Origin: an uncultured Georgenia sp.
Lineage (GTDB): Bacteria; Actinomycetota; Actinomycetes; Actinomycetales; Actinomycetaceae
Assembly (NCBI RefSeq): GCF_937958535.1
Contig: NZ_CALGNQ010000258.1
Span: 1 to 12,614, forward strand
Reading direction: 5' to 3'
DNA length: 12,614 nucleotides
Below the pieces are notes generated by a model, which ran no database searches, was not told where the DNA came from, and saw only the letters and a program-made list of their open reading frames with translations. Below, one piece after another: positions 1 through 6,473 of this stretch (positions are counted from its first letter, which is position 1; the number at the start of each line of letters is the position of its first letter). A program made the position numbers and the translations under genes.

Positions 1-368
1 GGGTCGTGGTTCTCCCAGAAGGCCTTGAGCAGCCGCTCGGGGTCGGTGCGGGAGGGGTCGTAGGCGACGAGCACCGCCTCGGTGTGCCCGGTGAGGCCCG
101 TGCACACCTCCTCGTACGTCGGGTGGGGGGTGAAGCCGCCCATGTACCCGGCCGCGGTGGTGACGACGCCGTCGAGCCGCCAGAAGATGCGCTCGGCACC
201 CCAGAAGCAGCCCATCGCGACGTAGAGCACCTCGGTGCCCTCGGGCCAGGGACCACGCAGCGGCGTGCCGAGCACCTCGTGCCGCTCCGGCACGGTGAAG
301 GCCGGGGCGGCGCGCCCGGGCAGGGCCTCCTCGGCCGTGACCATGCGGGGTGTGGGGCGGAAGAACAT
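1..368 (-). CDS. msrA: peptide methionine sulfoxide reductase A, 3' end cut by the window edge
   Basis: MsrA reduces the S-epimer of methionine sulfoxide in oxidised proteins, usually with thioredoxin as the electron donor, in the cytoplasm. 122 codons are visible. The active-site motif GCFWGAER is at residues 53-60, with the nucleophile Cys54. It is followed by the family blocks GYMGG (74-78), PTYEEVCTGLTGHTEAV (83-99) and FWENHD at the edge. Residues 1-45 form an N-terminal extension before the core, as in many actinobacterial MsrA proteins. The ATG at 366-368 is supported by AGGAGG on the minus strand at 377-382, 8 nt upstream. The C-terminus, including any resolving cysteines, lies beyond base 1. 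The gene diverges from the membrane protein gene at 558. The family call is secure. Confidence 0.95.
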   Translation of the reverse strand, partial: MFFRPTPRMVTAEEALPGRAAPAFTVPERHEVLGTPLRGPWPEGTEVLYVAMGCFWGAERIFWRLDGVVTTAAGYMGGFTPHPTYEEVCTGLTGHTEAVLVAYDPSRTDPERLLKAFWENHD

Positions 369-514
369 CAAGCCGACCTCCTGGAGAGTGGGGCGCCGAC
401 TGCCGCGGGGGGACGGCAGCCGGCGCTACTGATGACAACACCACACGAACCTGAGTATTCCCTCCGAGCCGCCCGGGGGCGCGCGCGTGCGGCTGCCGGC
501 GGACACCCACTCAG

Positions 515-520
515 TAGGCT
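515..520 (+). promoter_or_regulatory. candidate -10 element for the AI-2E transporter/ilvA unit
   Basis: TAGGCT fits the TAnnnT pattern of actinobacterial housekeeping -10 elements. It sits 37 nt upstream of the ATG at 558, which would give a leader of about 30 nt. No convincing -35 hexamer is seen at 16-18 nt upstream. The rest of the 189-nt gap between the msrA and transporter starts shows no gene or strong repeat. Confidence 0.35.
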
Positions 521-557
521 GGGCCTCGACCCTCCCACCTCACCGAATGCGGGGACC

Positions 558-1913
558 ATGACCGACAAGCCGGCCGGGTGGCTATCCCGGATCACCGCCA
601 ACCGCCGCGACACCGACCCGGTCCCGGTGGCGGTCGTCCACACACCTCGCCGGGACGACGCCGACCCGGCCGAGCACTCGGTGACCTACGCGGTGCGGGC
701 CGCCGCGGCGTGGTCGTGGCGGATCCTCGTCATCGCCGCCGCCGCCGCGCTCCTCGGCTACCTCATCATCACCTTCAAGACGGTCGTCGTCGCCTTCGTC
801 GTCGCCATCCTGCTCGCGGTGCTGCTCGAGCCGGTGTCCACCTGGCTGCGTAAGCGGCTGCGCTTCCCGCGGACGCTGGCCTCGGCGGCGACGCTGGTCG
901 GGGCGCTGCTGTTCGTCGTCGGGCTGCTCACCGCCGCCGGACGGTCGGTCATCGTCGGCTTCGCCGACCTCGCCGACCAGGCCGTCCAGGGCTTCAACGA
1001 GCTCGTCTCCTGGCTCTCCGACGGCCCGCTGGGTATCGACGAGCAGCAGCTGCAGACCTGGCTCGACGAGGGGCTGGCGCAGCTGGAGTCCAACTCCGAC
1101 GCGCTGATCTCCGGGGCGCTGGCCGCCACGACCTCCGTCACGCAGGTCATCACCGGCGCCGTCATCGCGCTCTTCTGCCTGTTCTTCTTCCTCAAGGACG
1201 GCCGCCACATCTGGCAGTGGTTCGTCCGGCTCGCCCCCGCCCGCGCCCGTGAGCGGATCAACGAGGCGGGGATCCGCGGCTGGGTCACGCTGGGCGGCTA
1301 CGCCCGCACGCAGATCCTCGTCGCCTTCGTCGACGCGGTCGGCATCGGGATCGGCGCCTGGATCCTCGGGCTGCCGCTCGTCCTCCCGCTGGCGACGCTC
1401 GTCTTCCTCGGTTCCTTCATCCCGATCGTCGGTGCCCTCGTCAGCGGGTCGGTCGCCGTCCTCGTCGCGCTCGTCGACCAGGACGTCCAGACGGCGGTCA
1501 TCATGCTCGCCATCGTCCTGCTCGTGCAGCAGATCGAGGGCAACGTCCTGCAGCCCTGGCTCATGGGCAACGCCGTCTCGCTCCACCCGGTCGCCGTCCT
1601 CCTCGCCGTCACCGCCGGCACGGGTGTGGCCGGCGTCCTCGGTGCGCTGCTCGCCGTGCCGATCGCCGCCGTCGTCAACACCGTGGTCCTCTACCTCCAC
1701 GGCCACGACAAGCACCCACGGGTGGCGACCGACTGGCACCGCCCCGGCGGTCCGCCGGGCACGCTCTTCCGCTCCATCGAGGACTCCTTCGAGCGCACGA
1801 CGGCCGACCCGGAGGAGGACCGGGCGGCCGAGCACGCCTCGGTCGACGCGTCCGAGCCGGCCACCCGTGACGCCGGCCCCGGCCGGGAACCCGGAGCGGG
1901 CAGCGGCCCATGA
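558..1913 (+). CDS. AI-2E family (PerM/DUF20) integral membrane transporter
   Basis: 451 residues. A hydrophilic N-terminus (1-50) is followed by hydrophobic segments at about 55-73, 75-91 and 108-128. A soluble stretch (about 130-190) and further membrane segments from 195 to 378 come next, then an acidic tail of about 70 residues. The family signature is clear: FFFLKDGR (209-216), GYARTQ (247-252), FLGSFIPIVGALVSG (283-297) and QQIEGNVLQPWLMGNAVSLHP (324-344). Family members are linked to autoinducer-2 export or Na+/H+ exchange, but the substrate of actinobacterial members is not known and cannot be read here. The frame is open well upstream. The ATG at 558 is chosen because it starts a plausible N-terminus and lies past the msrA start and the candidate promoter; its ribosome site is weak. 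The 3' end overlaps ilvA by ATGA, so the two are probably co-translated. Confidence 0.9.
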   Translation: MTDKPAGWLSRITANRRDTDPVPVAVVHTPRRDDADPAEHSVTYAVRAAAAWSWRILVIAAAAALLGYLIITFKTVVVAFVVAILLAVLLEPVSTWLRKRLRFPRTLASAATLVGALLFVVGLLTAAGRSVIVGFADLADQAVQGFNELVSWLSDGPLGIDEQQLQTWLDEGLAQLESNSDALISGALAATTSVTQVITGAVIALFCLFFFLKDGRHIWQWFVRLAPARARERINEAGIRGWVTLGGYARTQILVAFVDAVGIGIGAWILGLPLVLPLATLVFLGSFIPIVGALVSGSVAVLVALVDQDVQTAVIMLAIVLLVQQIEGNVLQPWLMGNAVSLHPVAVLLAVTAGTGVAGVLGALLAVPIAAVVNTVVLYLHGHDKHPRVATDWHRPGGPPGTLFRSIEDSFERTTADPEEDRAAEHASVDASEPATRDAGPGREPGAGSGP

Positions 1914-3130
1914 CGGTCGGGATCGACCTCGCCGAGATCGAGGAGGCTGCGGCCCTGCTCGAGGGCGTGACCACGCGCACGCCGGTCGAGGAGAGCGCCT
2001 CGCTCAGCGACGTCGCCGGTGTCCGGGTGGTGCTCAAGTGCGAGAACCTCCAGCGCACCGGCTCCTTCAAGCTCCGCGGCGCGTCGGTGCGGATCGCCCG
2101 GCTCACCGACGCCGAGAAGGCCCGCGGCGTCGTCGCTGCCAGCGCCGGCAACCACGCCCAGGGGGTGGCGCTGGCCGCCCGTGAGCTCGGCATCTCCGCC
2201 GTCGTCTACATGCCGCAGAACGCCGCGCTGCCCAAGCTCGCCGCCACTCGCGGCTACGGCGCGGAGGTGCGCCAGGTGGGCACCGACCTCAGCGGTGCCC
2301 TGGCCGCCGCGCAGCGGGAGGCCGCCGAGACCGGCCGCGTGTTCATCCCGCCCTTCGACCACCGCGACGTCGTCCTCGGCCAGGCCACGCTCGGCCTCGA
2401 GGTGCTCGACCAGGTTCCCGACGTCGGGACGGTCCTCGTCCCCACGGGCGGGGGCGGGCTCCTCGCGGGCGTGGCGGCGGCCGTGCGGGCGCGCGGCTCC
2501 GCCGCCCGGGTCGTCGGGGTCCAGGCGGAGGGTGCTGCCGCCTTCCCCGAGTCGCTCGCCGCCGGGCACCCGGTGGCGCTGCGGCAGCTCGGCACCATCG
2601 CCGACGGCATCGCCGTGCCCGCCCCCAGCGAGCTCACCCTCGGTCTGGCGCGCGCGTACGGCGTCGAGGTCCGCACGGTCAGCGAGGAGGCGCTGGCCCG
2701 GGCGGTGCTCGTGCTCAGCGAGCGGGCCAAGCTCGTCGTCGAGCCCTCGGGCGCCGCCGGCGTCGCCGCGCTGCTCGGTGGGGACGTCGACCTGCCCGGC
2801 CCGGTGGTGGCGATCCTCTCCGGCGGCAACGTCGACACCCTCGTCCTGTACCGGATCCTGCGCCACGGGCTCGTCGCGGCCGGCCGCTACCTGCAGATGG
2901 AGGTGCGTGTCCCCGACCAGCCCGGTTCGCTCGCCGAGCTGCTCGGCAGCATCGCCGCTGCGGGCAGCAACGTCGTGAGCATCAGCCATGACCGCACCGC
3001 CGTCGACCTCGGCGTCGCCGAGGTCCGCCTCCGCGTCGAGCTCGAGACCAAGGGCCTGGACCACTGCCGCGAGGTGCTCGCCACCCTGCGCGCCGCGGGC
3101 TACGGGATCATCTACCAGTCGGTGGGATAG
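1910..3130 (+). CDS. ilvA: threonine ammonia-lyase (threonine dehydratase), short type with one C-terminal ACT-like domain
   Basis: A PLP-dependent enzyme that deaminates threonine to 2-oxobutanoate, the first step toward isoleucine. It also serves threonine catabolism. 406 residues. The PLP lysine is Lys54 in GSFKLRGA, the phosphate-binding glycine loop is TGGGGLLAG (179-187), and SAGNHAQG (78-85) is a typical fold-type II block. Residues about 327-406 form an ACT-like domain (VRVPDQPGSLAELL onward). The length and single ACT domain match the TdcB-like/short IlvA group rather than the roughly 500-residue E. coli IlvA, so the strength of isoleucine feedback is uncertain. The ATG at 1910 overlaps the upstream stop by 4 bp and lacks a close Shine-Dalgarno site, which suggests translational coupling to the transporter. 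A strong hairpin follows the stop. Serine may also be a substrate. Confidence 0.93.
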   Translation: MTVGIDLAEIEEAAALLEGVTTRTPVEESASLSDVAGVRVVLKCENLQRTGSFKLRGASVRIARLTDAEKARGVVAASAGNHAQGVALAARELGISAVVYMPQNAALPKLAATRGYGAEVRQVGTDLSGALAAAQREAAETGRVFIPPFDHRDVVLGQATLGLEVLDQVPDVGTVLVPTGGGGLLAGVAAAVRARGSAARVVGVQAEGAAAFPESLAAGHPVALRQLGTIADGIAVPAPSELTLGLARAYGVEVRTVSEEALARAVLVLSERAKLVVEPSGAAGVAALLGGDVDLPGPVVAILSGGNVDTLVLYRILRHGLVAAGRYLQMEVRVPDQPGSLAELLGSIAAAGSNVVSISHDRTAVDLGVAEVRLRVELETKGLDHCREVLATLRAAGYGIIYQSVG

Positions 3131-3134
3131 ACGA

Positions 3135-3174
3135 CGGCGGGGCACCCGCGGCCGCTGCCGCGCGTGCCCCGCCG
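3135..3174. terminator. bidirectional hairpin terminator between convergent ilvA and greA
   Basis: CGGCGGGGCAC (3135-3145) and GTGCCCCGCCG (3164-3174) are perfect 11-bp complements. The 18-nt interior holds a second small stem, GCGGC (3148-3152) with GCCGC (3157-3161). The hairpin fills most of the 54-nt gap between the two stop codons. There is no T-tract on either side, as is common for actinobacterial terminators. Confidence 0.8.
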
Positions 3175-3184
3175 GAGGTCGGGC

Positions 3185-3670
3185 TCAGCCGGTGAACGGC
3201 TTGACCTCGTGGATCTCCACCGAGATCGACTTGCCGTTGGGGGCCACGTAGGAGGTCTTCTCGCCGGCCTTCTTGCCGACGATGGCGGCACCCAGCGGGG
3301 AGCTCTCCGAGAACACCTCGATGTCGACGTCCTGCGCGGCCTCGCGCGAGCCGAGCAGGAAGGTCTCCTTCTCCCCGGCGATGGTCGCGGTGACGACCAT
3401 GCCGGACTCCACGATGCCGTCGTCCGCCGGCGCCTCACCGACCTGGGCGTTGCGCAGCAGCTCGGTGAGCTGGAGGATGCGTCCCTCCATCTTGCCCTGC
3501 TCCTCGCGGGCCGCGTGGTAGCCGCCGTTCTCCTTGAGGTCTCCCTCGGCGCGGGCGGCCTCGATACGCTCGGTGATCTCGGCGCGGCCGGGTCCCGTGA
3601 GGTACTCGAGCTCCGCCTTCAGGCGGTTGTACGCCTCCGCGGTCAGCCAGGTGGTCGCTGTCTCGGCCAC
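3185..3670 (-). CDS. greA: transcription elongation factor GreA
   Basis: GreA enters the RNA polymerase secondary channel and stimulates cleavage of backtracked RNA, rescuing stalled elongation complexes. 161 residues, the usual length. The N-terminal coiled coil covers about residues 10-80. Its tip carries the acidic catalytic motif GDLKENGGYHAAREEQ, with Asp44 and Glu47. The C-terminal FKBP-like domain starts near residue 83. The GTG at 3668-3670 is preferred because GGAGG (3678-3682, minus strand) lies 7 nt ahead of it. An in-frame ATG at 3692-3694 has no good ribosome site, lies just after a terminator-like hairpin and would add eight residues unlike GreA. The gene is read in the same direction as DUF4307 but probably has its own promoter (TATTCT near 3800). 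Confidence 0.96.
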   Translation of the reverse strand: MAETATTWLTAEAYNRLKAELEYLTGPGRAEITERIEAARAEGDLKENGGYHAAREEQGKMEGRILQLTELLRNAQVGEAPADDGIVESGMVVTATIAGEKETFLLGSREAAQDVDIEVFSESSPLGAAIVGKKAGEKTSYVAPNGKSISVEIHEVKPFTG

Positions 3671-3685
3671 GTCTCCTCCTCCAAC

Positions 3686-3724
3686 AAAAATCATGAGCCC
3701 CGGCCGCTCGAACGGGCCGAGGCT
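3686..3724 (-). terminator. terminator-like hairpin with U5 tract in the greA leader (candidate attenuator)
   Basis: On the minus strand AGCCTCGGCC (3724-3715), a 9-nt loop and GGCCGGGGCT (3705-3696) form ten pairs, one of them G-U. Five bases later comes TTTTT (3690-3686), and the greA Shine-Dalgarno run begins at 3682. It could end transcripts from DUF4307 or act as an attenuator within the greA leader. The 5-nt gap between stem and T-tract is longer than in a textbook terminator, and a T-run is rare in this GC-rich DNA. Confidence 0.5.
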
Positions 3725-3799
3725 TCCAGGGGTCCTGTCCTCCCAACGCGCGCCGCAACGACGGACGCAACGCTGCTCGCCGCGCGGGGCGATGAGGGA

Positions 3800-3805
3800 A
3801 GAATA
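3800..3805 (-). promoter_or_regulatory. candidate -10 element for greA
   Basis: TATTCT on the minus strand lies in the 180-nt gap between the DUF4307 stop and the greA start. The region is less GC-rich than its surroundings. A weak TACGAC at 3824-3829, 18 nt upstream, is the best -35 candidate. It would give a greA leader of about 120 nt containing the hairpin at 3696-3724. Confidence 0.4.
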
Positions 3806-3850
3806 GCAAGAACCCGTCGAACGGTCGTACCACCCGGGGAAGTTTCTCCC

Positions 3851-4282
3851 TCAGCCGACCTCGTCGGCGGTCGCGCGGCAGCCGGCGATGCGCGCCCCGG
3901 CGGCGGGCTCGGAGGTCGCGACGCGCGCCGTGACCAGGGTGCTGCGGCCCTCGGAGGGGCCCACCGGCACACGCGCGACCCCCACCTGGTTGAAGGTCTC
4001 GTTCAGCGCCAGCACGGTGCACTCCGCCGTCGTGCCCGGGTCCATGTGGGCGATGAAGGTAACCTCGACAGCAGAGTCGTCCACCACCGAGAAGCCCACG
4101 TCGTCGGTGTGCACGGCCTCGTCGGTGGTGATCACCGCGAGCACGACGAACCCGACGACGGCGACCACGGCCAGGACGACGAGCAGCAGACGGCGGCGCC
4201 GTCGGGTCGCGGCGTCGGGGGTCGGTCCGTAGCGCTCCTCGAGAGCCGCCCGGGTGTCGTCGTCGGATGTCACGCCGTCCAT
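3851..4282 (-). CDS. DUF4307 single-pass membrane protein
   Basis: 143 residues and no known biochemical function. The N-terminus holds LEERYGP (14-20), typical of the family. A run of five arginines (27-31) comes directly before one transmembrane helix (about 32-53), which predicts a cytoplasmic N-terminus by the positive-inside rule. The outer domain (54-143) is rich in beta-type sequence and has two cysteines, Cys88 and Cys135, that could form a disulfide outside the membrane; this pairing is inference. The ATG at 4280-4282 is chosen with GGGGTGG a few bases upstream; a GTG at 4271-4273 is possible. The gene lies between greA and divergent mca, the same place as Rv1081c in M. tuberculosis by memory. 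Confidence 0.8.
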   Translation of the reverse strand: MDGVTSDDDTRAALEERYGPTPDAATRRRRRLLLVVLAVVAVVGFVVLAVITTDEAVHTDDVGFSVVDDSAVEVTFIAHMDPGTTAECTVLALNETFNQVGVARVPVGPSEGRSTLVTARVATSEPAAGARIAGCRATADEVG

Positions 4283-4303
4283 TGTCCACCCCGGGCTATC
4301 GCG

Positions 4304-4333
4304 TTGCTCCGCGGCAGCAGCGGGGGCGAGAAT
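4304..4333 (+). promoter_or_regulatory. candidate promoter for mca
   Basis: TTGCTC (4304-4309) and GAGAAT (4328-4333) are spaced by 18 bp in the 82-bp gap between divergent DUF4307 and mca. The start of transcription would fall near 4340, about 25 nt ahead of the GTG. Matches to consensus are partial (3/6 and 4/6). Confidence 0.4.
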
Positions 4334-4364
4334 CGTGGGCGGCCCGAGCAGAGGAGATGGAGAA

Positions 4365-5237
4365 GTGAGCGAGCAGCTGCGCCTCATGGCGGTGCACGCA
4401 CACCCCGACGACGAGTCGAGCAAGGGTGCCGCCACGATGGCGAAGTACGTCGCCGAGGGCCACCGCGTCCGCGTGGTCACCTGCACGGGCGGTGAGCGCG
4501 GCTCGATCCTCAACCCCAAGCTGGCGCACGAGACCGCGATCCTCGACGACATGGCCTCCTACCGGCGGCGCGAGATGGCCGCCGCCGCGGAGGCGCTCGG
4601 CATCGAGCACGTGTGGCTCGGGTTCGTCGACTCCGGCCTGCCCGAGGGCGACCCGCCCCCGCCGCTGCCCGAGGGCTGCTTCGCCCTCGTGCCCCTGGAG
4701 GAGGCCGTGGAGGCCCTGGTCCGCGAGGTGCGCAGCTTCCGCCCGCACGTCATGACGACGTACAACGAGAACGGCGGCTACCCGCACCCCGACCACATCC
4801 GCTGCCACGAGATCTCGGTGGCCGCCTACCACGCGGCCGCCGACCCCGAGCAGTTCCCCGACGCCGGCCCGGCGTGGGAGGTCTCCAAGCTCTACTACGA
4901 CGTCGGCTTCTCCGTCGACCGGATCCGGGCGATCTCCGCGGCGATGGAGGAGCGCGGGCTGGTCTCGCCGTTCGAGGAGTGGCTCGAGCGGGCCTCGCGG
5001 CGCCCGCAGCGCACCGTCACCACCCGGATCCGCTGCGAGCAGTACTTCGAGCGACGCGACGAGGCCCTGCGCGCCCACGCCACCCAGATCGACCCCGACG
5101 GCTTCTTCTTCGAGGTGCCCCGCGACATCGAGCGAGAGGTGTGGCCGTGGGAGCAGTTCGAGCTGGCCCACTCCCGGGTCCCGGTCGAGCTGCCGGAGGA
5201 CGACCTCTTCGCCGGGCTGCGTAGGCTGGTCGCGTGA
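4365..5237 (+). CDS. mca: mycothiol S-conjugate amidase
   Basis: Mca cleaves mycothiol S-conjugates of electrophiles and drugs to a mercapturic acid, which is exported, and to GlcN-inositol, which is recycled. It is a cytoplasmic zinc hydrolase of the PIG-L/LmbE fold. 290 residues, the usual length. The first metal motif is AHPDDESSKGAAT (12-24), with His13 and Asp16 as expected ligands and Asp15 as likely base. The second is HPDH (141-144), with His144 as ligand. Lys20 in DESSKG and the block RAHATQIDPDGFFFEVP (236-252) point to Mca rather than the paralogue MshB, which makes mycothiol. The GTG at 4365 follows GAGGAG (4351-4356). The stop overlaps the next gene by GTGA. It implies a mycothiol-producing host. 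Confidence 0.94.
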   Translation: MSEQLRLMAVHAHPDDESSKGAATMAKYVAEGHRVRVVTCTGGERGSILNPKLAHETAILDDMASYRRREMAAAAEALGIEHVWLGFVDSGLPEGDPPPPLPEGCFALVPLEEAVEALVREVRSFRPHVMTTYNENGGYPHPDHIRCHEISVAAYHAAADPEQFPDAGPAWEVSKLYYDVGFSVDRIRAISAAMEERGLVSPFEEWLERASRRPQRTVTTRIRCEQYFERRDEALRAHATQIDPDGFFFEVPRDIEREVWPWEQFELAHSRVPVELPEDDLFAGLRRLVA

Positions 5238-5584
5238 CCTCGCCCCTGCTCGGACCGCTGCTCGTGCTGGCGGCCCAGACGCCGTCGCCCAGCCCAACCC
5301 CGACCGAGCACACGATCTACACGGTGACCCCGGGGATCGGAGGGTTCATCGCGTTCTTCGCGCTGGCGCTCGCCGGGTGGCTGCTGTTCCGGTCGCTGGT
5401 CAAGCACATGCGCCGGGTCGACCACGAGACGCTGCGCCGTGAGCAGGCCGCGGCGGCCGCCGAGCCGGGGGAGGGCGGTCCGTCCGGCGAGCCCACGCCG
5501 TCCGGGCCGGACGTCGCTCCGGGGCAGGACGCCCCGTCCGGGGAGGACGCGGCGCCCGGGTCGGGCCCGGGTCCGGTCCGCTGA
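5234..5584 (+). CDS. small membrane protein downstream of mca (Rv1083-like position)
   Basis: 116 residues, function unknown. A first hydrophobic segment (about 3-15) ends at LVLAAQ and is followed by a Pro/Ser/Thr stretch. It may be a signal peptide or a short helix. A second, clearer helix is at about 35-52, followed by LFRSLVKHMRRVDHETLRREQ, a basic amphipathic stretch. The last 40 residues are a low-complexity Pro/Gly/Asp/Glu tail with PSG and APG repeats, probably disordered. The GTG at 5234-5236 overlaps the mca stop by 4 bp, so the two are probably co-translated. A TAGGCT hexamer at 5222-5227, 6 nt ahead of the GTG, could be an internal -10, but it is also constrained by mca coding. 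M. tuberculosis also has a small protein gene here, by memory. Confidence 0.75.
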   Translation: MTSPLLGPLLVLAAQTPSPSPTPTEHTIYTVTPGIGGFIAFFALALAGWLLFRSLVKHMRRVDHETLRREQAAAAAEPGEGGPSGEPTPSGPDVAPGQDAPSGEDAAPGSGPGPVR

Positions 5585-5616
5585 CCTCCCGCGGCGCGGT
5601 CTGCCCGGCGGGTCAG
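5581..5616. terminator. candidate hairpin covering both stop codons of a convergent pair
   Basis: CTGACC (5581-5586) and GGTCAG (5611-5616) are complementary. An alternative pairing takes nine bases (CTGA plus CCCGC with GCGGG plus TCAG) with a 3-nt bulge. The arms contain the TGA of the small membrane protein and the TGA of the hemolysin III gene. The 28-nt gap has no other terminator. No T-tract. Confidence 0.4.
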
Positions 5617-6326
5617 GCCGCGGCTGCCGCGGCGAGTGCCACCGCGACGAAGTGGCACACGTACCCGCCGACGGTGCCGACGTGGAAGATCTCGTGGAAG
5701 CCGAACCAGCGCGGGCTGGGGTTGGGCCGCTTCGTGCCGTAGACCAGGGCGCCGACGGTGTAGCACAGGCCTCCGGCGATGACGAGCCACACGATCGCCG
5801 GGCTGCCGGTGCGCCAGAACGTGGGGAGGAACCACACCGCGACCCAGCCCAGGGCGAGGTAGATCGGCACGTAGAGCCAGCGCGGTGCGCCCAGCCAGAA
5901 CACCCGCATGAGGATCCCGGCGAGCGCCCCGACCCACACCACGGTGAGCAGCACCCGGGCGGTGTCCTCGGGCAGGAGCAGCACCGCCAGTGGCGTGTAG
6001 GTGCCCGCGATGAGCAGGAAGATGTTCGAGTGGTCCAGTCGGCGGAGCACCGCGGCGACCCGCGCCGACCAGGTCCCGCGGTGGTAGACCGCGCTGCACC
6101 CGAAGAGAAGGACGGCCGAGGCGGCGAAGACCGCCGTCGACACGGTCGCCCTCCCGGGCGGCGCGAGGACGACGAGGACGACGCCGGCCACCAGCGCCAG
6201 CGGCGCGATACCGGCGTGGATCCAGCCGCGCAGCCGGGGCTTGACCGCAGCGGCCAGCGCGTCGGCGCGCTCGCCCAGTGCGTCGGCGGCGCTGCGCAGC
6301 GGGTCGGGGGTGGCGTCGGGGCTCAT
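5613..6326 (-). CDS. hemolysin III / PAQR family membrane protein (YqfA/TrhA-like)
   Basis: 237 residues with about seven hydrophobic segments between 35 and 234. All family residues are visible: SAVYHRG (78-84, with Ser78 and His82), LDHSNIFLLIAGTYTP (97-112, with Asp98) and HEIFHVGTVGGYVCHF (211-226, with His211 and His215). This Ser/His/Asp/His/His set is the metal-site pattern shared with PAQR receptors and suggests a membrane hydrolase or lipid-homeostasis role; haemolytic activity is only historical naming. The ATG at 6324-6326 has GGAAGGAGGGG just upstream on the minus strand. The gene diverges from uppS; a 12-bp palindrome and a possible -10 (TAGGTT, 6359-6364) lie in the shared gap. 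Rv1085c has the same position by memory. Confidence 0.88.
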   Translation of the reverse strand: MSPDATPDPLRSAADALGERADALAAAVKPRLRGWIHAGIAPLALVAGVVLVVLAPPGRATVSTAVFAASAVLLFGCSAVYHRGTWSARVAAVLRRLDHSNIFLLIAGTYTPLAVLLLPEDTARVLLTVVWVGALAGILMRVFWLGAPRWLYVPIYLALGWVAVWFLPTFWRTGSPAIVWLVIAGGLCYTVGALVYGTKRPNPSPRWFGFHEIFHVGTVGGYVCHFVAVALAAAAAA

Positions 6327-6362
6327 CGACCCCTCCTTCCGAACCGGGGCGACGGACGAACC

Positions 6363-6374
6363 TACGGTACCGTA
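6363..6374. promoter_or_regulatory. perfect 12-bp palindrome, candidate operator
   Basis: TACGGTACCGTA is its own reverse complement. It lies 37 nt upstream of the hemolysin III start and 100 nt upstream of uppS. It overlaps a possible minus-strand -10 (TAGGTT, 6359-6364), so a bound dimeric repressor would be well placed to block hemolysin III transcription. No regulator gene is in the window. Confidence 0.5.
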
Positions 6375-6396
6375 ACCTCCGGTCGTGGAGGGGGTG

Positions 6397-6422
6397 CCCG
6401 GCCCGGGCGGAGCCCGGCCGGG
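6397..6422. other. GC-rich hairpin upstream of the uppS -10 element
   Basis: CCGGGC (6403-6408) pairs with GCCCGG (6412-6417) across GGA, and CCCGG (6397-6401) with CCGGG (6418-6422) adds five pairs past one bulged C. It ends four bases before TAGCCT. It may be a terminator or only GC-rich chance. Confidence 0.3.
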
Positions 6423-6425
6423 GAG

Positions 6426-6431
6426 TAGCCT
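6426..6431 (+). promoter_or_regulatory. candidate -10 element for uppS
   Basis: TAGCCT is 42 nt ahead of the uppS ATG and fits TAnnnT. No clear -35 is present. The leader would be about 36 nt and contains AGGAG at 6457-6461, which is rather far (12 nt) from the start. Confidence 0.35.
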
Positions 6432-6473
6432 GACCCCGACCCCACCGCCGTCGGACAGGAGTGCGCCACGACC

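Noticed and set aside
582..1835. 417-codon minus-strand open frame opposite the AI-2E transporter
   Set aside because: Its Asp/Glu/Arg/Gly-rich product is the typical antisense of hydrophobic GC-rich coding; the sense strand has clear membrane-protein motifs.
1691..3145. 484-codon minus-strand open frame opposite ilvA
   Set aside because: It covers the antisense of a well-recognised ilvA with PLP motifs; the antisense peptide has no family signature.
3671..3694. Upstream ATG (3692-3694) as the greA start
   Set aside because: It would add MIFVGGGD, translated from the ribosome-site region, and has no Shine-Dalgarno sequence of its own. The GTG at 3670 has GGAGG at 7 nt.
3164..4495. 443-codon plus-strand open frame opposite greA and DUF4307
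   Set aside because: It crosses two real minus-strand genes, the greA promoter region and the mca start in the wrong frame.
5439..6428. 329-codon plus-strand open frame opposite the hemolysin III gene
   Set aside because: The sense strand has all PAQR residues and a strong ribosome site; this frame has none and reads as low-complexity Arg/Gly/Asp.
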